From NCBI RefSeq assembly GCF_004121055.1, contig NZ_PYAL01000003.1, positions 124,001 through 188,000 of the forward strand: a stretch of 64,000 nucleotides of DNA, in the 5' to 3' direction. The notes below the pieces were generated by a model that ran no database searches, had not been told where the DNA came from, and saw only the letters and a program-made list of their open reading frames with translations. Made by a program: the position numbers and the translations under genes. Shown here piece after piece: positions 22,168 to 31,394 of this stretch (position 1 is the stretch's first letter; every line of letters starts with the position of its first letter). The stretch comes from Achromobacter aloeverae (GTDB lineage: Bacteria > Pseudomonadota > Gammaproteobacteria > Burkholderiales > Burkholderiaceae_B).

Positions 22168-23052
22168 ATGAAACAAGCAAATTCCTCGTTGACCGTGTCC
22201 GGAAACGCGCTGGCCCTGGCGATCGCCAACCCTGGCTCGCTCGGCACGATCGACGCGTACATTTCCACGGTCAACCGCCTGCCGGTACTGACGGCGGAGC
22301 AGGAAACGTCGCTCGGCCGCCGCCTGCGCGATCACGACGACCTGGGCGCCGCTCGCGAACTGGTGTTGTCGCACCTGCGCCTGGTGGTCTCGGTGGCGCG
22401 CCAGTACCTGGGTTATGGCCTGCCGCATGCCGACCTGATCCAGGAAGGCAATGTCGGCCTGATGAAGGCGGTCAAGCGTTTCGATCCGGAGCGCGGCGTG
22501 CGCCTGGTGTCCTTCGCCGTGCACTGGATCAAGGCCGAAATCCACGAGTACATCGTGAAGAACTGGCGCCTGGTCAAGGTGGCCACGACCAAGGCCCAGC
22601 GCAAGCTGTTCTTCAACCTGCGCAGCATGCGCCCGGACGGCAAGACGCTGGACAGCCACCAGGTCGATGACATCGCCCGCGAACTGAACGTGCGCCGCGA
22701 GGACGTCAGCGAGATGGAAGTGCGGATGTCGGGCCGCGAACTCTCGCTGGAAAGCCAGGATGAGGACGACGACAGCTATGCGCCCATCGCCTACCTGTCC
22801 GACGAAGGCCGGCAGGAGCCCACCCGCGTGCTGGAGCGCAAGGCGCGCGAGCAGATGCAGGGCGAAGGCCTGAATGGCGCGCTGGACAAGCTGGACGAAC
22901 GTTCCCGCCGCATCATCCAGGCGCGTTGGCTGCAGGATGACGGCGGCGCCACGCTGCACGAGTTGGCCGACGAATTCGGCGTCTCGGCGGAGCGCATCCG
23001 CCAGATCGAGGCGGCGGCGCTGAAGAAAATGCGCGGCTCCTTGGCGGCGTAA
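22168..23052 (+). CDS. rpoH: RpoH, heat-shock sigma factor sigma-32
   Basis: The 294-aa sigma factor directs RNA polymerase to heat-shock promoters. Region 2 is visible as LVVSVARQYLGYGLPHADLIQEGNVG with SFAVHWIKAEI. The RpoH box QRKLFFNLRSMR, specific to sigma-32, follows at about 140-152. Region 4 ends the protein with the helix-turn-helix LHELADEFGVSAERIRQIE. GGAGAAAA precedes the ATG. The upstream region carries a CIRCE operator and a sigma-E-like promoter, so control by HrcA and envelope stress is expected. The insert SLESQDEDDDSYAP is acidic and of family type. Confidence 0.97.
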   Translation: MKQANSSLTVSGNALALAIANPGSLGTIDAYISTVNRLPVLTAEQETSLGRRLRDHDDLGAARELVLSHLRLVVSVARQYLGYGLPHADLIQEGNVGLMKAVKRFDPERGVRLVSFAVHWIKAEIHEYIVKNWRLVKVATTKAQRKLFFNLRSMRPDGKTLDSHQVDDIARELNVRREDVSEMEVRMSGRELSLESQDEDDDSYAPIAYLSDEGRQEPTRVLERKAREQMQGEGLNGALDKLDERSRRIIQARWLQDDGGATLHELADEFGVSAERIRQIEAAALKKMRGSLAA

Positions 23053-23066
23053 AGTATTGATACAAA

Positions 23067-23248
23067 TCGCCGGGAAAAAACATAATCCCGGCGAAACTAA
23101 ATCACTGTCGAGGTACCTAACCAATTCGGACTGCCTGCTGATCGCAATGCCAGCAGCGCGGTCCTCACCTGTCTCGGCTTCTCCTCTTTCCCCTCCCCTA
23201 TGAGACGGGTGGTTTACGGGGCACCCTTGCGGTGCCCCGTTTTTTATT
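23067..23248 (+). ncRNA. candidate structured rpoH 3' UTR or 3'-derived small RNA
   Basis: Downstream of the rpoH stop are a 9-bp hairpin (23067-23075 with 23086-23094), a second interrupted stem (GGAC 23128-23131 with GTCC 23161-23164, and CTGCTG 23135-23140 with CAGCAG 23151-23156), a pyrimidine-only tract (23178-23199) containing CCTCCCC, then a strong terminator. This layout resembles Hfq-type small RNAs with an exposed anti-Shine-Dalgarno stretch. No promoter was identified, so it may be released by processing or be only an untranslated region. Confidence 0.3.
23216..23248 (+). terminator. rho-independent terminator downstream of rpoH
   Basis: A 10-bp stem (23216-23225 with 23231-23240, loop CTTGC) made of ACGGGGCACC and its complement is followed by a T-rich tail (23240-23248). 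It ends the rpoH unit 163 nt after its stop. Confidence 0.92.
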
Positions 23249-23337
23249 TCCGTCGCCGCTCCCGCCCCCGCCGCGCGCCTATCCTCGTTCCAGTCCCCGC
23301 GCCCGGCCGCCCATATCATCGCCGGACGGTTCGCGTT

Positions 23338-24258
23338 TCAGGCCGCCTGGTCCGCTTCCATCTGCGCCCATCCTTGCAGCATCGCTTCCCACGCGCGGGC
23401 ATCCAGGCGCCGCACGCCGGTGGCCAGCGAGCCGTCCGGGTACAGCTTCAGCCAGCGATAGCCCGGCGCGCTGGCGTCCAGCCGATGGCGGCCGTCGCGG
23501 ATGGTGAACTGAAAGCAGGTGGATGGGGTCGCCAGCAGCCGCATGTTGCCGCGCCGCCGGTCGAATTCCTGATGCACATGGCCCCAGAGCAGGACGCGGA
23601 TATTGCGCCACCGGCCCAGGTGGCGGAACAATTCGGTGGCGTTGTCCAGCATCATCGTGTCGTGCCAGTCCGGCGTCATGGGGACCGCGTTGTGGTGCAG
23701 GGCCACCAGCACCGGCCGCGGGCCCGCGCCAGCGGCGGCGGTGTCCAACAGCTCCAGCTGATGGCGGTCCAGGTGGCCGGCATTGGACCCGGCCACCGTG
23801 GAGTCCAGCGCGATCACCCGCCAGGCGCCGACGTCGCTCACCGGCTTGGTCCAGTGGCCCAGGGCGCGCGCCAGGACGGTGGGAGCGTCATGATTGCCGG
23901 GCAGGCAGCGCACCGGCAGGCCCAGTTCGCCGACGATGCGGGCAAAACGGCGATAGGCGGATTCGCTGCCGTCCTGGGACAGGTCGCCGGTCGCCAGCAG
24001 CAGGTCGGCATCGCCGTGCTCGCGGCGCGCCTGGTCGATGACGGCGCGCAGGCTGGCTTCGGTATCGACGCCCAGCATCAGCGTGGCGTCCGCGCAAAGG
24101 TGGGCATCGCTCAAGTGGATCAGCAGGACGGGACGGTCGGCGTGCGCCGGGGACGACGGCCGGGACGCAAGGCCGGTATGCGCGGGAGGGGGGACAGGGG
24201 GCAAGGGCGGCTCCGGCAACTCTACACAGGTGGCGCGACAGCGCGCGCCGGACTTCAC
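23338..24258 (-). CDS. cpdA: CpdA-like 3',5'-cyclic AMP phosphodiesterase
   Basis: This calcineurin-type metallophosphoesterase resembles E. coli CpdA, which hydrolyses cAMP to AMP. All five metal motifs are present: LSDAHL (D-x-H), ATGDLSQDGS (GD), LPGNHDAP (GNH[DE]), VALHHNAVP and LWGHVHQEFD (GHxH). LLATPSTCFQF is also CpdA-like. The frame opens with a GTG at 24258, but the first 35 residues are Pro-rich and unconserved; a TTG near residue 14 is another start. It is divergent from a Na+/H+ antiporter that carries a cNMP-binding-like domain. Confidence 0.88.
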   Translation of the reverse strand: MKSGARCRATCVELPEPPLPPVPPPAHTGLASRPSSPAHADRPVLLIHLSDAHLCADATLMLGVDTEASLRAVIDQARREHGDADLLLATGDLSQDGSESAYRRFARIVGELGLPVRCLPGNHDAPTVLARALGHWTKPVSDVGAWRVIALDSTVAGSNAGHLDRHQLELLDTAAAGAGPRPVLVALHHNAVPMTPDWHDTMMLDNATELFRHLGRWRNIRVLLWGHVHQEFDRRRGNMRLLATPSTCFQFTIRDGRHRLDASAPGYRWLKLYPDGSLATGVRRLDARAWEAMLQGWAQMEADQAA

Positions 24259-24420
24259 CTTAGCGAAATTCGGACGCCCGCGGCATCCTCCGTCCGCCTA
24301 TTCGCGTAACGAAAAGTGCTTTCCAATTCCCGTGATTGCATGAGGCGAAAGGCGGAGGTGCGGCAAAGTCCGCTATTCTCTCTACGGTCAACGGGATAGA
24401 GCGCTGCGGGATAGAACAAT

Positions 24421-26949
24421 ATGGATGTGGGCTTACTGGTTTTCGGGCTGGCGGCGTTGCTGACGCTGGTGTGCTTCATGCCGCCGCTGGCGGGTCGGCT
24501 GAAGCTGCCCTACTCGGTGCTGCTGGCCATCGTCGGCTGCCTGCTGGGCATCGGCGTGCACGTGCACGGCTGGGCGCCCCCGGTGCTGGCCGACATGCTG
24601 GACTCGATCGAGAAATTCGAGATCTCGTCGGAAACTTTCCTTACCGTTTTTCTTCCCGTCCTGCTCTTCGAGACCGCCCTGTCGATGAACGTGCGGCGCC
24701 TGCTGGACGATATCGGGCCCATCCTGATGATGGCCATCGTGGCGGTCCTGGTCTGCACGGTGGTGGTGGGCTATGCCCTGCATGTGCTCTCACCCTATGG
24801 CTTGGTGGCCTGCCTGCTGCTGGGCGCCATCGTCGCTACCACCGACCCCGCGGCGGTGGTCAGCATCTTCCGCGACTTGGGCGCGCCCAAGCGCCTGACC
24901 ACGCTGGTCGAGGGCGAGAGCCTGTTCAACGACGCCGCGTCGATCGCCTTGTATTCGGTGCTGGTCGGCATCATGACCGGGCAGAGCAAATTGTCGGTCG
25001 GCAACGTCTTCACCGATTTCGTCGTCCATTTCATCGGCGGCGGACTGGCCGGCTACGCCATGGGTCGCCTGGCCTGCGTCCTGTTCGCCTGGCTGCGGGG
25101 ATTCCCGGCGGCGGAAATCACGTTGACCCTCACCCTGGCCTACCTCACCTTCTACGTGTCCGAGCATTACCTGGGCGTGTCCGGCGTGGTCGGCACCGTG
25201 ATCGCGGGACTGGTGGTGGGATCGACAGGCCGCACGCGCATGGCGCCGACCACGTTCGAATACCTCACCAGCGCGTGGGCGCAGTTCGGCTTCTGGGCCA
25301 ATTCGCTGATCTTCCTGTTCGCCGCCATGCTGATCCCGCGGATCATGGAGCAGGCGACGGGCGCCGACATGTGGCTGATCATCGTGCTGTTCTTCGCCAC
25401 CCTGCTGGCGCGGGCCATCGTGGTGTTCGGCATGCTGCCCTTGCTCAAGCTGACCCGGCTGCGCACGCGCGTAAGCCGCGCCTACAAGACGGTGATGCTG
25501 TGGGGCGGCCTGCGTGGCGCCGTCTCGCTGGCCCTGGCGCTGGCGGTGACCGAGCGCCAGGACGTGCCGGAAGCAGCGCGCCAGTTCGTCGCGGTGGCCA
25601 CCACCGGCTTCGTGCTGCTGACGCTGTTCGTCAACGGCATCAGCCTGCGGCCTTTGATGCGGCTGCTGCGGCTGAACGAGCTGTCCCAGATGGAACGCAC
25701 CATCCGCAACCAGGCCGTGATGGTGGCGCTGGAGGACTTGCAGGACAAGACCGAGGAGGTGGCCAGCGCCGACCACATCGGGCCGGAAGTGCGCGAGCGC
25801 ATACGCACGGTCTTCGACGCCAGCCTGCAGGAAGTGCGCGACGGCGACGTCAGCCGCATGTCGCTGGACGCGCGGGTGTCGGTGGGGCTGGCCATCCTGG
25901 CGCAGCGCGAAGAGGAAATGTTCTTCGACGTGCTGAAGGCGCAGATCGTCGATTGGCGGCTGGCGGAGTCCCTGCTGGCGCGGTCGGAGCGGCTGGAGGA
26001 TGCCGTCCGCGCGGGGGGCCTGGCCGGCTTCGAGAACGGCATCGCGGCCGATGTGCGCTATTCCAGGGGATTCCGCGTGGCGCTGCGGATGCACTACCTG
26101 TTCGGCTTCCAGCGCTGGCTGGCGTCGGAACTGGGACAGCGGTTCGCCGCCCTGATGTGCAAGCGCACCGTGGCGCAACGGCTGATCGCCTTCGCGGGCC
26201 AGCAGATCAAGCCGCTGCTGGGGGAAGAAACGGCCGACGTGCTGGTGCGGGCGCACCAGCGGCGCCTGGATGCCATCGAGAACGCCTTGCAGGCGCTCAA
26301 CCTGCAATATCCGTCCTACGCGCTCTGGCTGCAGGAAAGCTACCTGGGCCGCGTCGCGCGGCAGCTGGAGCGCATGCGCTACCGCGAGATGCTGGGCCAG
26401 TCGCTGATCAGCGGCGAGGTCTATGCCGACCTGGTGCAGAAGCTGGAGTCGCGCTGGGCCCACATCGACCGCCATCCGCCGCTGGACATCGAGATGAGCG
26501 CCACCGAGCTGGTCAAGCGCGTGCCCCTGTTCGAAAAGCTCAGCGCCGATTCCCTGCGCGCCATCTGCAAGCTGCTCAAGCCGCGGCTGGCGCTGCCGGA
26601 CCAGCCTGTCCTGGGGCGCGGCCGCAACGTGGACGAAATGTGCTTCGTCGCCTCGGGCGCGGTAACGGTGCATCTGCCGGACCACACCACGGTGGAACTG
26701 GGCAGCGGCGAGTTCTTCGGCGAGCTGGCCCTGCTGGGCGAGCAGGTCATGATGCCCGAGGTGACATCGCTGGGCTACAGCAAGCTGCTGATGATGTCGG
26801 CGCGCGATTTCCGCGCCCTGCTGGCACGCGATCCGACGCTGCGTGAAGGCATAGAGACCGTGGCGCGCCAGCGGATGCGGGCCATCGAGGTGTGGCGGCA
26901 GTTTTCGTCGGTGAATACGCCGGCGCCGCCGACCCAGCCGCAGTCCTAG
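24421..26949 (+). CDS. CPA1 Na+/H+ antiporter with C-terminal cNMP-binding-like domain
   Basis: The 842-aa protein has an N-terminal cation/proton antiporter of about 12 helices (residues 1-420), with the ion-binding motifs TTDPAAVV and EGESLFNDAAS of the NhaP/SOS1 class. A long cytoplasmic helical region (430-700) follows, then a cyclic-nucleotide-binding fold (700-815). The latter keeps GSGEFFGELALLGE, but the Arg that binds the cyclic phosphate in CRP-type sites is replaced (QVMMPEVTS), so cAMP binding is doubtful. A divergent cpdA gene nevertheless hints at cyclic-nucleotide control. Exchange of Na+ or K+ for H+ is inferred from family. Confidence 0.9.
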   Translation: MDVGLLVFGLAALLTLVCFMPPLAGRLKLPYSVLLAIVGCLLGIGVHVHGWAPPVLADMLDSIEKFEISSETFLTVFLPVLLFETALSMNVRRLLDDIGPILMMAIVAVLVCTVVVGYALHVLSPYGLVACLLLGAIVATTDPAAVVSIFRDLGAPKRLTTLVEGESLFNDAASIALYSVLVGIMTGQSKLSVGNVFTDFVVHFIGGGLAGYAMGRLACVLFAWLRGFPAAEITLTLTLAYLTFYVSEHYLGVSGVVGTVIAGLVVGSTGRTRMAPTTFEYLTSAWAQFGFWANSLIFLFAAMLIPRIMEQATGADMWLIIVLFFATLLARAIVVFGMLPLLKLTRLRTRVSRAYKTVMLWGGLRGAVSLALALAVTERQDVPEAARQFVAVATTGFVLLTLFVNGISLRPLMRLLRLNELSQMERTIRNQAVMVALEDLQDKTEEVASADHIGPEVRERIRTVFDASLQEVRDGDVSRMSLDARVSVGLAILAQREEEMFFDVLKAQIVDWRLAESLLARSERLEDAVRAGGLAGFENGIAADVRYSRGFRVALRMHYLFGFQRWLASELGQRFAALMCKRTVAQRLIAFAGQQIKPLLGEETADVLVRAHQRRLDAIENALQALNLQYPSYALWLQESYLGRVARQLERMRYREMLGQSLISGEVYADLVQKLESRWAHIDRHPPLDIEMSATELVKRVPLFEKLSADSLRAICKLLKPRLALPDQPVLGRGRNVDEMCFVASGAVTVHLPDHTTVELGSGEFFGELALLGEQVMMPEVTSLGYSKLLMMSARDFRALLARDPTLREGIETVARQRMRAIEVWRQFSSVNTPAPPTQPQS

Positions 26950-26959
26950 CCAGAGCTGT

Positions 26960-27877
26960 TCAGTCCTGGGCGCGGTGCTGGCCCGCCGGCTGGACGGGGG
27001 CGCCACCGGCCAGTTCGTCGGCGATGACCAGCGCGGCTTCCAGCGTGAACTCACCGGCCGCCACCATGGCCAGGGCGCGCGCGGCGTCGACCGTGGCGAT
27101 CTGCATGACCTCGCCGTCCCGGTTGGACGGCCGCACATGCGCCGGCAGCACGCAGCGGCTGACCAGCAAGTCTTCCACCTGGTAGCCCTCGGGCAGGCGC
27201 CGCCGCATGCGCAGGATCGTGCGCATGGGCTCGCGCCCCTGGATGTCGGGCGCGTCCAGCCCCGCTTCCTCGTCGCATTCCCGGACCAGCGCCAGGTCCA
27301 GGTCCTCGCCGCTGCCGGCCAGGCCGCCCACCAGCGTGTCCCACATGCCGGGATCGGTGGACTTGCTCAAGGCCCGGCGCGCGATCCACAGGCGGCCGTC
27401 GGGCGTCCAGGCGTTCAGGTGCACGGCGCGGGTCAGCAAGCCCAGCGGGCGCACCGCGGCGCGCTCGATGGCGCCGACCGGGCGGCCCGTCTGGTCCAGC
27501 ACGTCCAGCAATTCGTCGCGCCAGCCGCGCAGGCAATTGGCCTCGCGCAGCGCCTGCGCGACCCGGGCCAGCAGCATGTCCAGGGCAGCGCCCGGCGCCA
27601 GCTCCGAACCCAGCCTGAGGGCGTCGTTTTCTACCGTTACCCCCGGTAGATGGCGCAGTGCATCACAGGCCGCCAGGGTGGCCAGGCCACAGGGCAGGCC
27701 GGCCACGAACACGGGGCGCGACAGCTCGGGCGCGGGTTCCACCGCGCGCTCGTGCAGCAAGGCATATAGCGCGCTTGCCCGGGCCGCCAGCGCGGGCGTA
27801 CGCGCGGCGTCCATGGCGGGGGCGGCGGTAGGGACGGCGGCGTCCTGGGGCGGGGCTGGGATGGATTTTTGCTGCAT
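26960..27877 (-). CDS. Nudix hydrolase (DUF4743 type)
   Basis: The 305-aa protein has an N-terminal helical domain (residues 30-130) and a Nudix fold after it. The Nudix box runs from GGLAGSGEDLDLALV to RECDEEAGL, with the catalytic Glu residues present. Homologues with this N-terminal domain are related to the Nudix part of thiamine pyrophosphokinase in yeast; the substrate here is unknown. The start MQQKSIPAPP at 27877 begins an Ala/Pro-rich leader and has no clear ribosome site; a Met about 20 codons further in (MDAARTPAL) is an alternative. It ends 10 nt from the convergent antiporter gene. Confidence 0.85.
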   Translation of the reverse strand: MQQKSIPAPPQDAAVPTAAPAMDAARTPALAARASALYALLHERAVEPAPELSRPVFVAGLPCGLATLAACDALRHLPGVTVENDALRLGSELAPGAALDMLLARVAQALREANCLRGWRDELLDVLDQTGRPVGAIERAAVRPLGLLTRAVHLNAWTPDGRLWIARRALSKSTDPGMWDTLVGGLAGSGEDLDLALVRECDEEAGLDAPDIQGREPMRTILRMRRRLPEGYQVEDLLVSRCVLPAHVRPSNRDGEVMQIATVDAARALAMVAAGEFTLEAALVIADELAGGAPVQPAGQHRAQD

Positions 27878-27929
27878 GGCGGCGATTCTAGTGCAGGGCG
27901 GGGTGGCGTGCGGGCGGGGTAGCCCGCAA

Positions 27930-27957
27930 TTACATGAGGTGACGTGTCCGTTATAAT
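27930..27957 (+). promoter_or_regulatory. putative sigma-70 promoter of the cytochrome oxidase locus
   Basis: TTACAT (27930-27935), 16 bp, and a perfect TATAAT (27952-27957) lie about 150 nt upstream of ctaC on the plus strand. The predicted start near 27964 gives a leader of about 140 nt. Confidence 0.6.
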
Positions 27958-28104
27958 CCGGCGGTTTCTTTGTGATTCGAGCTGGATCGAGGGGATGGCA
28001 GTTCGCCCCGAGAATCCGCCAACCAATAATTACGCGTTTCCGTGTCTTTCCACGGTGTAACCGCGGTTGGGTAGGGCCTTCGCGTACATGCATAAAGGGT
28101 CAGC

Positions 28105-29265
28105 ATGAAGAAGTGGTGGAGAGGGATACCCGGCGCCTGTGCCATGCTGGTAGGCGGCGCGGCTCGGGCGCAGGTCAAGGATATGCCTGGAGGACCGAAG
28201 GTCGATCAGTTGAATCTGCATGAAGGTGTCACGCAGATTGCGCATGATGTGATGTGGTTGCATTGGATGATGCTCACCATCTGTGTGGTGATCTTCATCG
28301 GTGTTTTCGGTGTGATGTTTTATTCCATCTGGGCGCACCGCAAGTCGCGCGGCGTCGAGCCCGCCACTTTCCACGAGCACGTGGGCGTCGAAATCGCCTG
28401 GACGGTCATCCCGTTCTTCATCGTGATCGCCATGGCGCTGCCCGCCACCAAGGCCGTGGTCGCCATGAAGGATACGTCCAGCCCGGACGTGACCATCAAG
28501 GTCACCGGCTATCAGTGGAAATGGGGCTACGAGTACCTCGATGGCGCCGCCAACGGCGTCAAGTTCTACTCCAACCTGTCCACGCCGCGGGCGCAAATCG
28601 AAAACCGCGAACCCAAGGGCGAGTTCTACCTGATGGAAGTCGACAACCCGATGGTGGTGCCGGTCAACCAGAAGGTGCGCGTGATCACCACGGCGGTGGA
28701 CGTCATCCACTCCTGGATGGTTCCGGACTTCGGCGTCAAGCAGGACGCCATCCCCGGCTTCCTGCGCGATACCTGGTTCCGCGCCGAGAAGGTCGGCACC
28801 TATCGCGGCCAGTGCGCGGAACTCTGTGGCAAGGACCACGCCTTCATGCCCATCGTGGTGACGGTGCTGTCCAAGGAAGACTACGCCAAGTGGGCGGACG
28901 ATCAGAAGAAGAAGATGGCCGCGCAGGCGGACGACCCCAACAAGGACTGGTCCGAAGCCGAGCTGATCGCGCGCGGCGAGAAGGTGTTCGGCGCGAACTG
29001 CGTGGTCTGTCACCAGGCCAACGGCAAGGGCGTACCGGGGTCTTTCCCGGCCCTTGACGGCGACCATATCGTCCTTGGGCCCAAGGCGGAGCAGATCAAG
29101 ACGGTGTTGCTGGGTCACCCCGGAACGGCGATGCCCGCCTTCGGTGGCCAGTTGAACGACGTGGAAATCGCTTCGGTGATCACCTACACGCGCCATGCCT
29201 GGGACAACAAGGGCAAGGGCCAGGATCCGACCGTCAAGCCGGCCGACGTCAAGGGGGCGCGCTAA
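28105..29265 (+). CDS. ctaC: cytochrome c oxidase subunit II with fused cytochrome c domain
   Basis: Subunit II receives electrons from cytochrome c at its CuA centre. The 386-aa precursor has a signal sequence, two transmembrane helices (residues about 50-75 and 95-115), and a cupredoxin domain with the CuA ligands in CAELCGKDHAFM and an upstream His in DVIHSWMVPDFG. A C-terminal mono-haem domain with CVVCH near residue 303 and a Met ligand in TAMPAFGG follows. This caa3-like fusion is common in betaproteobacteria. It is the first gene of the oxidase locus, 99 nt before subunit I. Confidence 0.97.
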   Translation: MKKWWRGIPGACAMLVGGAARAQVKDMPGGPKVDQLNLHEGVTQIAHDVMWLHWMMLTICVVIFIGVFGVMFYSIWAHRKSRGVEPATFHEHVGVEIAWTVIPFFIVIAMALPATKAVVAMKDTSSPDVTIKVTGYQWKWGYEYLDGAANGVKFYSNLSTPRAQIENREPKGEFYLMEVDNPMVVPVNQKVRVITTAVDVIHSWMVPDFGVKQDAIPGFLRDTWFRAEKVGTYRGQCAELCGKDHAFMPIVVTVLSKEDYAKWADDQKKKMAAQADDPNKDWSEAELIARGEKVFGANCVVCHQANGKGVPGSFPALDGDHIVLGPKAEQIKTVLLGHPGTAMPAFGGQLNDVEIASVITYTRHAWDNKGKGQDPTVKPADVKGAR

Positions 29266-29364
29266 GCGCGCCGGATGCGGCGGCCAGCGGGCCGCCGCGC
29301 TAGCAACGAGCATATAACCCGGTCCCGCCAGAAGGGGCCGGCGCCAAGCGGCAAGGAGTCCATC

Positions 29365-30966
29365 ATGAGCAGCGTCACTGTCGACCACGTCTCGCCGGGC
29401 CACGGTCACGATGACCATCACCACGCCATCCCCACGGGCTGGCGGCGCTGGTTGTTCGCCACCAATCACAAAGATATCGGGACGATGTATCTCATCTTCT
29501 CGTTCGTCATGCTGCTGGAGGGCGGCACGCTGGCCCTGTTGCTGCGCACGGAGCTGTTCGAGCCGGGGCTGCAATTCTTCCGGCCCGAGCTGTTCAACCA
29601 GTTCACCACCATGCACGGCCTGGTGATGGTGTTCGGCGCCATCATGCCGGCCTTCGTCGGGTTCGCCAACTGGATGATCCCGTTGCAGATCGGCGCATCG
29701 GACATGGCCTTCGCGCGGATGAACAATTTCAGCTTCTGGCTGCTGCCGATGGCGGCGCTGCTGCTGACGTCGTCCTTCTTCGTGCCCGGGGGCGCCACGG
29801 CCGCCGGCTGGACCCTGTACGCGCCCCTCTCGCTGCAGATGGGACCGGGCATGGACATGGCGATCTTCGCGCTGCACATCATGGGCGCGTCGTCCATCAT
29901 GGGCGCCATCAACGTCATCGTGACCATCCTGAACATGCGCGCGCCCGGCATGACGCTGATGAAGATGCCGCTGTTCTGCTGGACCTGGCTCATCACCGCC
30001 TTCCTGCTGATCGCCGTGATGCCCGTGCTGGCCGCCGCCATCACCATGGTGCTGACCGACCGCCACTTCGGCACCGGCTTCTTCAATGCGGCCGCCGGTG
30101 GCGATCCGGTGCTGTACCAGCACGTGTTCTGGTTCTTCGGGCACCCCGAGGTCTACATCATGATCCTGCCGGCGTTCGGCATCGTGTCGGCGGTGGTGCC
30201 GGCCTTTGCCCGCAAGCGCCTGTTCGGCTACGCCTCGATGGTCTACGCGACCGCCGCGATCGCGGTGCTGTCCTTCATCGTCTGGGCGCACCACATGTTC
30301 ACCACGGGCATGCCGGTGACCGGCCAGCTTTACTTCATGTACGCCACCATGCTGATCTCCATCCCCACCGGGGTGAAGGTGTTCAACTGGGTGGCGACCA
30401 TGTGGCGCGGCTCCATGACGTTCGAAACGCCCATGCTGTTCGCCATCGGCTTCATCTTCGTGTTCACCATCGGCGGTTTCACCGGGCTGATCCTGTCGGT
30501 GGCGCCGATCGACATCCAGGTGCAGGATACGTACTACGTGGTGGCGCACTTCCACTACGTGCTGGTGGCCGGATCCTTGTTCGGCCTGTTCTCCGGGGCC
30601 TATTACTGGGTGCCCAAGTGGACCGGCTACATGTACAACGAGAAGCTAGGCAAGTTCCACTTCTGGATGACGCTGATCTCGTTCAACGTCACCTTCTTCC
30701 CCATGCACTTCCTGGGGCTGGCGGGCATGCCGCGCCGTTACGCCGACTACGCCGCGCAGTTCACCACCTTCCACCAGATCGCCACCATCGGCGCCTTCTG
30801 GTTCGGCCTGTCGCAGCTGATCTTCCTGGTGGCCATCCTGCGCTGCTTCGCCGGCAAGGGCGAGCGCGCGGCGGCCAAGCCGTGGGAAGGCGCCGAAGGC
30901 CTGGAGTGGACGGTGCCGTCGCCCGCGCCCTTCCATACCTTCGCGGAACCGCCCGAGGTCAAGTAA
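29365..30966 (+). CDS. ctaD: cytochrome c oxidase subunit I
   Basis: The 533-aa catalytic subunit has 12 transmembrane helices and binds haem a and the haem a3-CuB centre. Ligands are visible: [10 protein letters not shown] (low-spin haem His), [13 protein letters not shown] (CuB His and the cross-linked Tyr), [10 protein letters not shown] (two CuB His), and HFHYVLVAG (haem a3 and haem a His). The D-channel residues [16 protein letters not shown] are present. The start at 29365 has AAGGAG seven nt upstream; the His-rich N-terminus [11 protein letters not shown] is typical. The next gene starts 3 nt after the stop. Confidence 0.98.
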   Translation: MSSVTVDHVSPGHGHDDHHHAIPTGWRRWLFATNHKDIGTMYLIFSFVMLLEGGTLALLLRTELFEPGLQFFRPELFNQFTTMHGLVMVFGAIMPAFVGFANWMIPLQIGASDMAFARMNNFSFWLLPMAALLLTSSFFVPGGATAAGWTLYAPLSLQMGPGMDMAIFALHIMGASSIMGAINVIVTILNMRAPGMTLMKMPLFCWTWLITAFLLIAVMPVLAAAITMVLTDRHFGTGFFNAAAGGDPVLYQHVFWFFGHPEVYIMILPAFGIVSAVVPAFARKRLFGYASMVYATAAIAVLSFIVWAHHMFTTGMPVTGQLYFMYATMLISIPTGVKVFNWVATMWRGSMTFETPMLFAIGFIFVFTIGGFTGLILSVAPIDIQVQDTYYVVAHFHYVLVAGSLFGLFSGAYYWVPKWTGYMYNEKLGKFHFWMTLISFNVTFFPMHFLGLAGMPRRYADYAAQFTTFHQIATIGAFWFGLSQLIFLVAILRCFAGKGERAAAKPWEGAEGLEWTVPSPAPFHTFAEPPEVK

Positions 30967-30969
30967 GCC

Positions 30970-31101
30970 ATGACGCCTGAACAACGCCGTCGCAACAAGA
31001 CCGTGGGACTGGCCCTGCTGGCCGTCGTGCTGGTGATTTTCGTCTGGGCGCTGTTCAAGGGAAGCAGCCTCTTCACGCCCCTCGCCCGGGGCGGGATTTG
31101 A
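30970..31101 (+). CDS. cytochrome oxidase small assembly protein
   Basis: A 43-residue single-helix protein starting 3 nt after the ctaD stop: a basic N-terminus (MTPEQRRRNKTVG), one transmembrane helix (LALLAVVLVIFVWALF) and a short tail. Its size, helix and position after ctaD match the small oxidase assembly proteins annotated in Burkholderiales, usually followed by ctaG. In this window ctaG does not follow. The exact role is unknown; a part in copper or subunit insertion is suggested only by location. Confidence 0.75.
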   Translation: MTPEQRRRNKTVGLALLAVVLVIFVWALFKGSSLFTPLARGGI

Positions 31102-31125
31102 GCGCTGCGCGGGCGGAGGACGGCC

Positions 31126-31359
31126 ATGGACGATGACAAGACAAGCGCGGGGCAGGCCACGCAACGCAAGTTGTCCTTCCTTCAGACCTTGAAGGCCGTG
31201 GCCTGGGGCATGCTGGGCATCCGCAAGGGCGCCGGTTATCGCGAGGATACGGCCCGGCTCAATCCGGTCCACCTGGTGATCGCGGCCCTGCTGGCGGGCG
31301 CGCTGTTTGTCGTCGTACTGATATCCATCGTGCGCTGGGCAGTCGCCAGCCTCAGTTGA
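31126..31359 (+). CDS. DUF2970 small membrane protein
   Basis: This 77-aa protein has a conserved amphipathic segment (LSFLQTLKAVAWGMLGIRKGAGYREDT) followed by one transmembrane helix (VIAALLAGALFVVVLISIVRWA), the layout of DUF2970 proteins found in betaproteobacterial oxidase loci. GGAGGA precedes the ATG by 5 nt. It lies between the small assembly protein and subunit III. Function is not known in the family; location suggests a role in oxidase biogenesis. Confidence 0.85.
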   Translation: MDDDKTSAGQATQRKLSFLQTLKAVAWGMLGIRKGAGYREDTARLNPVHLVIAALLAGALFVVVLISIVRWAVASLS

Positions 31360-31394
31360 ACAAGTATTCGAACATCCGTACCTGGGAGAACACC

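Noticed and set aside
24790-27138. A 782-codon minus-strand frame opposite the antiporter
   Set aside because: It is the shadow of the 842-aa antiporter and shows no domain or start signal.
28030-30555. An 841-codon open frame on the minus strand opposite ctaC and ctaD
   Set aside because: The translation is His/Arg/Gly/Asp-rich and unlike any protein, while the plus strand encodes unmistakable oxidase subunits.
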